From Bdellovibrio sp. (GTDB taxonomy: Bacteria; Bdellovibrionota; Bdellovibrionia; Bdellovibrionales; Bdellovibrionaceae): DNA of 6,644 nt. Location: the NCBI GenBank assembly GCA_019104905.1, contig JAHRXB010000227.1:1-6644 (forward strand). The letters run 5' to 3'. Made by a program: the position numbers and the translations under genes. Shown in pieces: positions 1 through 5,929 of this stretch (position 1 is the first letter of the stretch; each line of letters starts with the position of its first letter). The notes below the pieces were generated by a model. It was not told the DNA's origin. It saw only the letters and a list, made by a program, of their open reading frames with translations, and searched no databases.

Positions 1-2
1 AA

Positions 3-380
3 GTGGGAAACAAAGCGATTGCGGAGGAGGATGTTGTCTTCAAATATCAGTCCAATGATGGCACTATCGAGCTTCAATGCACTCACGTTTTTGATAAACC
101 GGAACTTTCAGATTGGGATGTCTGGTGCGGCAAGGGCACCAAATGGCTTCGTCAATTTCGGGTTCATTTTCTAGTTCGTCACTACGAGAATCGCGGTGCC
201 CAGCGCTCGGCCTTTGAAGTTCTTTATTGGGTGATTGATCGCAATCAACCGATGTCCAAGGCGTTTTCTTCCACCAGCTCTTGGGTTCAATTCAAAAATC
301 TTTCGACTCTTGAATCGATGTCTTTCAGTCAGGGTGTTGAAAATGATTATGCTTATTTGACCGTCGAACTGAAGCCATAA
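3..380 (+). CDS. Hypothetical protein, probably 5'-partial
   Basis: The reading frame is open from the left edge of the window to a TAA at 378-380 and gives 125 residues. The first codon that could start it is a GTG at position 3, but only two bases precede it, so no ribosome binding site can be judged and the gene may well begin outside the window. I do not recognise the family. The protein is polar and rich in aromatic residues (many Trp, Tyr and Phe), with alternating hydrophobic residues around 52-78 and 114-124 that suggest beta strands. It has two cysteines, Cys26 and Cys42, which could form a disulfide if the protein is exported. No membrane segment is visible in this part. It converges on the flagellin gene, and its stop codon touches the end of the flagellin terminator. 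No terminator of its own is visible in the plus direction. A function cannot be assigned. Confidence 0.6.
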   Translation: MGNKAIAEEDVVFKYQSNDGTIELQCTHVFDKPELSDWDVWCGKGTKWLRQFRVHFLVRHYENRGAQRSAFEVLYWVIDRNQPMSKAFSSTSSWVQFKNLSTLESMSFSQGVENDYAYLTVELKP

Positions 381-408
381 AAAAGAGGATGGTCGGAATT
401 GACCATCC
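379..408 (-). terminator. Intrinsic terminator of the flagellin gene
   Basis: On the minus strand a perfect 8-bp stem (GGATGGTC paired with GACCATCC, 387-394 and 401-408) with a 6-base loop is followed by TC and a run of six T (384-379). It starts 13 bases after the flagellin stop. In the plus direction the hairpin is followed by CCTAACGG, not by T residues, so it should terminate flagellin transcription and not the convergent gene. Confidence 0.85.
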
Positions 409-421
409 CCTAACGGAGAAA

Positions 422-1255
422 TCAACCAATCAGCTTGAGTGCCAATTGATTTGCTTGATTTGCCTGCGCTAACACAGATGTTCCCGCCTGCAATAAAATA
501 TTATTTCGAACCATTTCACTGGACGCCGCTGCAATATCCGTGTCGCGAATACGGCTATTTGCCGCCGACAAGTTTTCTTGCGTGACTCCCAAGTTATCAA
601 CCGTCGAAGTCAGACGATTTTGTAAAGCGCCCAGATAGGCACGCGTTCCACTGACGGAAGTTTGCGCTTCATCGAGCTTGGTCAGAGCCTCCTGAGCCCC
701 TTCTTTCGTAGAATAATCCAATCCACTTAAGCCCAAAGCATCGATGGTTGCCGCATGAGATCCCGCATCGAACGAGATGCGATCCGCAAACGCATCATTG
801 CCGATGCCCACTTGAAAATCGAACTTCGGAGCTGACCCATCCAAAAGCTTCGTCGTTCCCCACGTGGTGGATTTGGCAATTCGTTGCATTTCATCTTTGA
901 GCTGCAAGACTTCTTTGTTGAGCATGCCCCGCTCTTTTTCGCCCACGGTGTCGGAAGCGGCTTGAATCCCCAACTCACGCAAACGCACGATGATATTTCC
1001 AATCTCATTCAAACCACCTTCAGCAGTTTGAATGAGTGAAATTCCATCATTGGCATTTCGTTGCGCCTGATTGGCTGAACGAATTTGCGCTTTAAGGCGC
1101 TCTGAAATTGCCAACCCCGCAGCATCGTCTGCGGCTTTGTTAATACGACTTCCCGAAGCCAACTTAGCCATGGAATCATTGATGGCTCGTTGTGAACCTA
1201 CCAAATTCCTTTGCGCATTCAGGGCTGCGATGTTCGTTGTAACTCTCATTCCCAT
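422..1255 (-). CDS. fliC: Flagellin (flagellar filament protein)
   Basis: Flagellin is the subunit that polymerises into the flagellar filament after export through the flagellar type III apparatus. The N-terminal D0/D1 region (about 1-140) opens with MGMRVTTNIAALNAQRNL and carries the classic SGSRINKAADDAAGLAI (34-50), RLRELGIQAAS (91-101) and LLDGS (137-141). The C-terminal D1/D0 region (about 190-277) has SRIRDTDIA (234-242) and ends in ILLQAGTSVLAQANQANQLA-type sequence. The connecting segment (about 142-190) is short, so the variable D2/D3 domains are essentially absent. This fits the 270-280 aa flagellins known in Bdellovibrio, which have several fliC paralogues; which paralogue this is cannot be told. 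The start at 1255 is preferred over the ATG two codons later because flagellins of this group begin MGxR and a GGGGA lies 5 bases upstream (1261-1265). It has its own terminator. It could be monocistronic or read from kamA 185 bases upstream. The family call is very secure. Confidence 0.97.
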   Translation of the reverse strand: MGMRVTTNIAALNAQRNLVGSQRAINDSMAKLASGSRINKAADDAAGLAISERLKAQIRSANQAQRNANDGISLIQTAEGGLNEIGNIIVRLRELGIQAASDTVGEKERGMLNKEVLQLKDEMQRIAKSTTWGTTKLLDGSAPKFDFQVGIGNDAFADRISFDAGSHAATIDALGLSGLDYSTKEGAQEALTKLDEAQTSVSGTRAYLGALQNRLTSTVDNLGVTQENLSAANSRIRDTDIAAASSEMVRNNILLQAGTSVLAQANQANQLALKLIG

Positions 1256-1274
1256 TTCTATCCCCAGTTAATTA

Positions 1275-1300
1275 CAATCCGTCACCAGTAGAAAACTTTT
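1275..1300 (-). promoter_or_regulatory. Possible sigma-28 (FliA) promoter of fliC
   Basis: On the minus strand, AAAAGTTT (1300-1293) matches the sigma-28 -35 consensus TAAAGTTT in seven of eight positions. Ten bases later comes ACGGATTG (1282-1275), which matches the -10 consensus GCCGATAA in only four of eight. The usual spacer is 11. Transcription would start near 1266-1269, leaving a very short leader that just includes the GGGGA ribosome binding site. The position and the gene it precedes make it plausible, but the weak -10 and short leader keep confidence low. Confidence 0.3.
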
Positions 1301-1332
1301 CGGGAATCAAGAGGCGAACTTCACGGGACCAT

Positions 1333-1365
1333 GGGATGAATTTCATCAAGGTTTCAAATCATCCC
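1333..1365. repeat. Overlapping dyads upstream of fliC
   Basis: GATGAA-T-TTCATC (1335-1347) is a 13-base interrupted palindrome. The overlapping GGGATGA (1333-1339) also pairs perfectly with TCATCCC (1359-1365). The block lies about 35-65 bases upstream of the possible -35 box of fliC, a position suited to an activator or repressor site. It could also fold in RNA read through from kamA. No known regulator site is recognised. Confidence 0.3.
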
Positions 1366-1418
1366 CTGTTTGAAAAGACGAGTCCTGTGTAAAACTGAAT
1401 CGAAATTTTGTTTCGTTG

Positions 1419-1428
1419 TGAGATCTCA
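1419..1428. repeat. Perfect 10-bp palindrome between kamA and fliC
   Basis: TGAGATCTCA is a perfect 10-base palindrome just after the kamA stop. Next to it, CGAAA and TTTCG (about 1401-1415) form a small hairpin with a 5-base loop. Neither is followed by a T run in the kamA direction, so they do not look like a terminator. They may be operator-like or chance. Confidence 0.2.
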
Positions 1429-1440
1429 GGAGTAAAAAAA

Positions 1441-2667
1441 CTAACTTCTGTTTTTTGAATTTTTCAACAAATGCCACTCTTCTTCATACAAAGAAGCATC
1501 GGGTTTCCTAATACTTTCAGCAGAGGGACTGACGTATTCCGCCCTCACCCCATCCCATCCCACAAAGTGCCGAGTCGTTCCTTCTTGTCCCACTTGAAAA
1601 TTGGGAACAAGATAAGTTTTTCCTCCGCCCTCAGGAATGTCCACGGACAAATGAGGCATTGCAAGACCTGAGAGATGCCCCCACAGCTCTTTCTGAATTT
1701 CCAATGAATCCTCAATAGAAGTACGCAAGTGATCCGTCCCGATGGATGGATCACACTGGAACATGTAATAAGGTTTCACGCGAAGATAAAGAAGTCGTCG
1801 ATTCAAAGCTTGCACCAGGGCCGGATGATTGTTGATGCCATTTAAAAGCACCATTTGATTCATCACGGGGACACCATTATCAACAAGCCTTTCCAACGCT
1901 ATGGCCGCCTCTTCTGTCAACTCTTGGGGATGATTGAAGTGAGACATGAGGTAAACGGGCTTATACTTCTTCAAGATTTTCACTAAATCATCTGTGATTC
2001 GCATGGGACAAACCACCGGCATCCGTGTGCCGATACGAATGATTTCTATGTGCTCCATCTGGCGAAGATCACTCAGAACTCTTTCTAATTGCGCATCACT
2101 GACCGTCAACGGGTCGCCACCGGATAAAATCACCTCACGCAGGCCCGTATGGTTTCGGATATAGGCAAGAGCCTGCTCGTACTCTTCGCTTTTAATGAAA
2201 GCTTGCTCTTGCCCCGTAAAGTGTTTGCGCGTACAGAAGCGACAATAGACGCTGCAAATATCGGTAATTAAGAACAAAGCTCGATCAGAATAACGATGGA
2301 TCACACGAGGTGCGGGGTTGTTCTTTTTCTCTCCCAAAGGATCGAGCATCTGTTGCGCCCCCCCTTCGAGTTCTCGGCGATGAGGCATCAAGATCTGACG
2401 AAGAGAGTCTCCTCCTCTGCCGGTCGCTAAACTGGCGTAATAAGGGGTCGTGCGAATATTGAAAAGCTCTTTGCCACCTTGAAAGGCGGCTCGTTCTTCG
2501 GCGGAAAGCTCAAAATGCTTTTCAAAATCGGCTTGCGTCTTCAAGGAATGACGAAGCTGCCAAGTCCAATTATTCCAATCGGACTCTGCAAATTGATCAG
2601 GTTTAGGGCTCTTCGGAAAAACAAACTTCATCGAAATGTTTATGAAGGAAACCGTTCTATTAGGCAA
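1441..2667 (-). CDS. kamA: Lysine 2,3-aminomutase (radical SAM, PLP-dependent)
   Basis: This enzyme converts L-lysine to L-beta-lysine, using a [4Fe-4S] cluster with S-adenosylmethionine to make a radical on a PLP-bound substrate. The cluster motif CSVYCRFC has Cys138, Cys142 and Cys145. Against my recollection of the Clostridium subterminale enzyme, the key residues all fall at a constant offset of 13: Arg129 (PLP phosphate), Arg147 (substrate carboxylate), Asp306 and Asp343 (substrate amino group) and the PLP lysine Lys350 in EGGGKT. SGGDPL is at 182-187. Keeping both Asp residues points to a lysine mutase rather than the EF-P modifying relative EpmB. The C-terminal cysteine cluster that binds zinc in the clostridial enzyme is missing; the tail holds no cysteine. 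The start is a TTG with AAAAAAGG 4 bases upstream. An ATG at 2631 (residue 13) would give 396 aa but has no visible ribosome binding site. No cognate acetyltransferase lies alongside, so the fate of beta-lysine is open. Confidence 0.93.
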   Translation of the reverse strand: MPNRTVSFINISMKFVFPKSPKPDQFAESDWNNWTWQLRHSLKTQADFEKHFELSAEERAAFQGGKELFNIRTTPYYASLATGRGGDSLRQILMPHRRELEGGAQQMLDPLGEKKNNPAPRVIHRYSDRALFLITDICSVYCRFCTRKHFTGQEQAFIKSEEYEQALAYIRNHTGLREVILSGGDPLTVSDAQLERVLSDLRQMEHIEIIRIGTRMPVVCPMRITDDLVKILKKYKPVYLMSHFNHPQELTEEAAIALERLVDNGVPVMNQMVLLNGINNHPALVQALNRRLLYLRVKPYYMFQCDPSIGTDHLRTSIEDSLEIQKELWGHLSGLAMPHLSVDIPEGGGKTYLVPNFQVGQEGTTRHFVGWDGVRAEYVSPSAESIRKPDASLYEEEWHLLKNSKNRS

Positions 2668-2671
2668 GACG

Positions 2672-2679
2672 CCTTTTTT
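2672..2679 (-). promoter_or_regulatory. Ribosome binding site supporting the TTG start of kamA
   Basis: AAAAAAGG on the minus strand ends 4 bases before the TTG at 2667. The later ATG at 2631 is preceded by a stretch without a purine-rich site. The site also overlaps the stop codon (2680-2678) of the small upstream reading frame, so translation of the two could be coupled. Confidence 0.45.
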
Positions 2680-2827
2680 AGTGACCGAAATCGTCGCTTT
2701 TGCGTGTTTTCAGAAAAACCTCTGACGACATCAGTAACTCATTGAGATCACAGGGTTTTTGAGCCTTCCCAGAGTGAAACACCAGAAGTTTGACAGAGCC
2801 TCCTTTTAAAAATCTCTTTCTCAACAT
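2678..2827 (-). CDS. Possible 49-residue small protein upstream of kamA
   Basis: An ATG-started frame of 49 codons runs from 2827 to a TAA at 2680-2678, ending 10 bases before the kamA start on the same strand. AAGGG lies 5 bases upstream of the ATG, a fair ribosome binding site. The protein begins MLRKRFLKGGSVKLLVF, is basic at the N-terminus, has one cysteine (Cys26) and ends KSDDFGH. No family is recognised, and there is no convincing signal peptide or full membrane span. The frame stays open about 25 codons upstream of the ATG but offers no earlier start. It could be a genuine small protein, a leader peptide controlling kamA, or a chance frame. The region also holds an inverted repeat (2714-2760), which suits a leader but does not prove one. 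I lean slightly towards chance. Confidence 0.27.
   Translation of the reverse strand: MLRKRFLKGGSVKLLVFHSGKAQKPCDLNELLMSSEVFLKTRKSDDFGH
2714..2760. repeat. Inverted repeat in the kamA leader region
   Basis: AAAAACC-T-CTG (2714-2724) pairs with CAGGGTTTTT (2751-2760) over 10 bp with a single bulged T at 2721 and a 26-base loop. Inside the loop is the short dyad CTCA-T-TGAG. On either strand the 3' arm ends in five T, so the hairpin resembles a weak terminator or attenuator. On the minus strand it would sit about 45-95 bases upstream of the kamA start. Confidence 0.35.
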
Positions 2828-2832
2828 GAGAA
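2818..2832. repeat. Palindrome between divergent genes
   Basis: TTCTCA-ACA-TGAGAA is a 15-base interrupted palindrome with perfect 6-base arms. It covers the ATG of the possible small frame upstream of kamA. It lies in the intergenic region between divergent kamA and the exported-protein gene, so it is a candidate operator for either direction. Confidence 0.28.
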
Positions 2833-2940
2833 CCCTTAGAAATTTCGAGCGCTTATCCTCCTTGGCCCACGCCCCTTCCGTTGGCGCGGCCCTCGCTTTA
2901 CATCAGTGTAGAAAAAAGGGTCTGGATGTGCCCTATAACT

Positions 2941-2946
2941 AGGAGG
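2941..2946 (+). promoter_or_regulatory. Strong ribosome binding site of the 461-aa exported protein
   Basis: AGGAGG, a full Shine-Dalgarno match, lies 4 bases before the ATG at 2951. It fixes this start and predicts efficient translation. Confidence 0.85.
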
Positions 2947-2950
2947 ACTT

Positions 2951-4336
2951 ATGAAAACTTTCACTTACCCACAAAAGAAATGGGTTATGACGGCGGCCTT
3001 GCTTGCTGTCCTTGGATTCAATGTATCTTTAAACTCTCATCAAGATGGAATTGCTTCGGCGGACTTTGCGTCCACCAGTGGAGATCTTGTTGAAAGCCGC
3101 CTTGTCACTACTGACGGCGTGATGCCCGTTAAATACATTAACAATGGTGAAAGCGAAGTCCTCGCTGTTGTCCCTAAAAAAATGACCGAAGGTAAAGTGT
3201 GCGATACCTGTGGTTATGAAACTATTCCACTGACCACAAAAAACAAAGAAGATATTGATGCTTTGAACGTACAACTTTTAAGAGCTCTTCAAAAAGTTCG
3301 TCCTAAAGCAGAAGTCGTCGCAGCCGAAGAAGACGCTGCTGAAGTGACAACAGAAAAAGTTGTGGTCAAGAAAAGCCCCTTTGATTCCATTCGCAAAGCT
3401 TGTAAACGAATCACCGATAGAGACGAAGCTTTGACTTGCAATAAAGAGCGCTTCATTGCCCTTCTAAAGGATGAAAAACAAGCCGGCAAGATTGAGCCCA
3501 ACGAAGCTTTGCAATTCTACAAGGCCGAGATTCAATCGCGTCTGGTCAGCCAGATCTCTGAAGCTCGCAGAATTTCAGCCCGCGCAAGAAGAGCTCAAAC
3601 TAACATGACGTCATGGCAAGCTTTCCAAAATTCAGATGATGCCTTTGCAAATACAGACCTGATCATCAATAAGGCTCTCTTTGTGATCGAAGATCTTGTT
3701 CGCGAAGTGCCTACTAAGTTTGAATCCGTCAGACAACATCTGATCGTCGCAGAGACTGATATTATGAAATTTGAGGCCGCTCAGATTCAACAGACCAAAG
3801 CTCAAGCTGAAGCTAACAAAGGTACTTCCGAAGGACTTTTCCTTAGCCAAGACGCCTTTGCAAGACTCAATGAATTAGAAAGTCTGCGCAGTGTAATGAG
3901 TGGAAAAACTGTCAACGCGCTTCAAGAGGCGACTGGCAATAATGTCATCACAGTAGAGTTGAACTCGACATACAATAAGTTCCTTCAAGATTTCAATACC
4001 AACTTGATCAACGCTTTGAACGGACAAGGTACAATGTTGAATGGAATTACTGTCAACCCTGCGATTGACTTGAGCCCTCGCTTGACCAATCCAGGCCGCA
4101 ACACTGGTGGCACTATCATCGTCAACCCTGGAGTTTCAACAAGAACAGGTGCGAACCTCACAGCTCCCGCTGCAGCAGGAACACAAACCATCTTGGTTCC
4201 TGTTCAAGTTCAGTCCGCATCACCAAGTGCGACCACTTTGGTTATGCCCACTCAAAACACCGGCGTGAGCTTCGGCCCCATGGGTCCAGCTTCCCCTGAA
4301 TCCCTCAGAATGAGAGCTCAGATTCGCGGGCAATAA
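2951..4336 (+). CDS. Exported helix-rich protein of unknown function
   Basis: I do not recognise the family. The 461-residue protein has a basic N-terminus (KK at 9-10), a hydrophobic stretch at about 11-23 and ASA at 35-37, which fits a signal peptide cut near residue 37; the polar stretch between them is long, so an uncleaved anchor is possible. A VCDTCG pair (Cys84 and Cys87) looks like a metal-binding or redox CxxC. Cys151 and Cys163 flank a charged helix and could form a disulfide. Residues about 100-140 are rich in Ala, Glu, Val and Lys. Residues about 143-330 are strongly helical, with arginine-rich and glutamine/alanine-rich runs suggesting coiled coil. The C-terminal 100 residues are low-complexity, rich in Asn, Thr, Pro, Ala and Gly, and end in a basic RMRAQIRGQ. 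The gene stands alone between divergent kamA and its own terminator. An envelope structural or surface role is possible but not shown. Confidence 0.9.
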   Translation: MKTFTYPQKKWVMTAALLAVLGFNVSLNSHQDGIASADFASTSGDLVESRLVTTDGVMPVKYINNGESEVLAVVPKKMTEGKVCDTCGYETIPLTTKNKEDIDALNVQLLRALQKVRPKAEVVAAEEDAAEVTTEKVVVKKSPFDSIRKACKRITDRDEALTCNKERFIALLKDEKQAGKIEPNEALQFYKAEIQSRLVSQISEARRISARARRAQTNMTSWQAFQNSDDAFANTDLIINKALFVIEDLVREVPTKFESVRQHLIVAETDIMKFEAAQIQQTKAQAEANKGTSEGLFLSQDAFARLNELESLRSVMSGKTVNALQEATGNNVITVELNSTYNKFLQDFNTNLINALNGQGTMLNGITVNPAIDLSPRLTNPGRNTGGTIIVNPGVSTRTGANLTAPAAAGTQTILVPVQVQSASPSATTLVMPTQNTGVSFGPMGPASPESLRMRAQIRGQ

Positions 4337-4366
4337 TAGAAGAAAACATTTTGATCCGATCCTCCG

Positions 4367-4391
4367 AAGGGCCCACGACGGGCCCTTTTTT
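4367..4391 (+). terminator. Intrinsic terminator of the 461-aa exported protein gene
   Basis: AAGGGCCC (4367-4374) and GGGCCCTT (4380-4387) form a perfect 8-bp GC-rich stem with loop ACGAC, followed by an unbroken T run to 4391. It begins 30 bases after the stop codon at 4336. Confidence 0.93.
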
Positions 4392-4412
4392 ATTTGCAGA
4401 AGGCCTTTGGAC

Positions 4413-4445
4413 AAAAAAAATCCCGGGGGACTTTCGCCCCCCGGG
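4413..4445 (-). terminator. Intrinsic terminator of the GroES-porin unit
   Basis: On the minus strand CCCGGGGG and CCCCCGGG (4445-4438 and 4429-4422) form a perfect 8-bp, all-GC stem with the 8-base loop GCGAAAGT. It is followed by one A and eight T (4420-4413). It lies 71 bases after the stop of the beta-barrel gene and faces the plus-strand terminator next door. Confidence 0.92.
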
Positions 4446-4516
4446 CCCTGCTCACCACCAAACAAGATGTCTCAAGTTGTCATCAAGCTGTCGTACAAGT
4501 TGCAATCACGTCGTAA

Positions 4517-5917
4517 TCAAAAGCTGATGGCGGCTTTAGATGCAAATCCATATGTAAAGTCATTCCCCAAACCGTCACTACCATTTTTCCAGGCAGCACC
4601 CGGGAAGAGAAGACCGATCTGATTCACCCACTGAATTCTTTCACTCGGTTTGTAAATCAACTCGATATCCCATTCTAGGCCCAGATCTTTTGAAGAATCA
4701 ACAGAGTTTTTTACTGCGTTCAACATTTGTCCGTACACGACGGTGTTGCGAACATCAAGGCGATCATTCCATGCATAGCCAACCGAAGGCGCGATGAAAA
4801 CAGCGTTGCTGATAGATTCATCATCAGCAGAATTTCCCACATTCAAATTTGTGGTGTCTTTGAAGATATCTGTATTCAAGAAATCTCTTTGACCCAAACG
4901 ATGATTGAAAAGCAACATGCCCGCATCGTAGTTGCGATGAAGGGCATAGCCACCAAATTCAGTTGACGCTGGATCATCTCCTGTCGCCATCCCAAACTTC
5001 AGCTTCCAATCCCATTTAGACTCTGCACGAGGAACGTAAAGTTCAGCCACAATTCCGTAGCCATTCACGCTGATGTCTTTTCCCGCAGCCGTCGTCACGC
5101 CGGTTTCACCCGTTTGGAAACCCGCCTCTAATTTGAATCCGAAAGAATCGAAACCGCGACCCAATACAAAGTTCGTGCGTTGAATATTAAGATCCGAATT
5201 TGCGGCCGTTCCAGCACCACCATAAGCGGCAATCTGATCTGCAGAATAGTTCAAGGCCCCCTTGGCGCCCTTTACATTTTCCTGGAATACACCCAGCAAA
5301 GACTTGTTTTCTTCATTTTCATACTGAAGCTGGAATCCTGTGGAAGAAATTGTTCCACCTTGCCCGAATCCACCTGATTGCTTGCGGCTTAACACCGGCA
5401 TGAAGAACCAGTCACCCACAACGATTTTGTAAGCCACCATATCGCGAGTGTCGTACCAATGATCAAAAGCTCCCTTACCGGCGTTGTAAGTCATCCCCAA
5501 ACCGAATTCAAAAGGGGCACGACCCGCGATCAGCGCACCGTACTCTTGATTCACGTTTAGATACAATTGACTGACTTGCACACTGGCAGAACCTTGATTG
5601 GTGCTGGTTGCCGCTGAGGCTTGAGTATTGTTCAAACCCCAAATTTCCCCGACTTGAGAGTTGGGATACGACGAGCTGTTCAGCACATCAAAACGAGAAA
5701 TGACATTCACCCCATCAGCCGCAATCACTTTCGGGCTGAGGTAAAGATAATTCAGACCATAGGCTTTTCTTTGCGTGGGTGTCGCCAAAGAGGGACGATC
5801 TACTTCGGTCCACTCAAAACGATAACCACCGCTCCAATCTAAGGTCATGGCCTGAGCCGTCGTGGACAAAAGCGCCACTGAAAGACCCAACGCTTTCAAA
5901 AAATTAGTTTTCAACAT
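4517..5917 (-). CDS. Outer-membrane beta-barrel (porin-like) protein
   Basis: The protein of 466 residues opens with a signal peptide (basic LKTNFLK, hydrophobic core, cleavage after AQA at about residue 23). The mature part has no cysteine, is rich in Gly, Asn, Tyr and Trp, and shows repeated amphipathic strands of alternating residues from the first strand (about 26-40) to the last, which ends in Phe (KAAISF). A terminal Phe is the usual recognition signal for insertion by the BAM complex. A distinctive stretch, GGYALHRNYDAGMLLFNH, lies in the second half. No substrate can be named; a general or sugar/carboxylate porin is a guess. The start at 5917 is chosen over the ATG at 5923 because AAAGGA sits 6 bases before it but directly abuts the earlier one. 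The gene begins 10 bases after the GroES-like stop, whose TAA lies inside this ribosome binding site, so the two are almost certainly cotranscribed and perhaps translationally coupled. Its terminator follows at 4445-4413. Confidence 0.88.
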   Translation of the reverse strand: MLKTNFLKALGLSVALLSTTAQAMTLDWSGGYRFEWTEVDRPSLATPTQRKAYGLNYLYLSPKVIAADGVNVISRFDVLNSSSYPNSQVGEIWGLNNTQASAATSTNQGSASVQVSQLYLNVNQEYGALIAGRAPFEFGLGMTYNAGKGAFDHWYDTRDMVAYKIVVGDWFFMPVLSRKQSGGFGQGGTISSTGFQLQYENEENKSLLGVFQENVKGAKGALNYSADQIAAYGGAGTAANSDLNIQRTNFVLGRGFDSFGFKLEAGFQTGETGVTTAAGKDISVNGYGIVAELYVPRAESKWDWKLKFGMATGDDPASTEFGGYALHRNYDAGMLLFNHRLGQRDFLNTDIFKDTTNLNVGNSADDESISNAVFIAPSVGYAWNDRLDVRNTVVYGQMLNAVKNSVDSSKDLGLEWDIELIYKPSERIQWVNQIGLLFPGAAWKNGSDGLGNDFTYGFASKAAISF

Positions 5918-5923
5918 TTTCAT

Positions 5924-5929
5924 TCCTTT
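5924..5929 (-). promoter_or_regulatory. Ribosome binding site deciding the porin-like gene start
   Basis: AAAGGA on the minus strand overlaps the TAA stop (5930-5928) of the GroES-like gene and lies exactly 6 bases before the ATG at 5917. For the ATG at 5923 the spacing would be zero. The overlap favours coupled translation by ribosomes ending the upstream gene. Confidence 0.7.

Noticed and set aside
171..425. Minus-strand frame of 84 codons after fliC
   Set aside because: It spans the flagellin terminator and is antisense to the left-end gene, which has the more protein-like composition.
1071..1271. Plus-strand frame of 66 codons
   Set aside because: It lies entirely antisense to the conserved 5' end of the flagellin gene and its leader.
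1273..1287. Sigma-54-like element TGG...TTG upstream of fliC
   Set aside because: The spacing between the GG and the second element is one base short and the required GC is GT.
1434..1440. T7 run after the kamA stop as a terminator
   Set aside because: The only stem before it is A/T pairs (AAAAAAC with GTTTTTT), with no GC-rich hairpin, so it is unlikely to terminate.
2934..2939. TATAAC as a -10 box for the 461-aa protein gene
   Set aside because: Transcription would begin inside the AGGAGG ribosome binding site, and no -35 box lies at the right distance; TTTACA at 2897 is 31 bases away.
4407..4622. Plus-strand frame of 71 codons
   Set aside because: It begins inside the minus-strand terminator stem and then runs antisense to the end of the barrel gene, whose terminal Phe is well supported.
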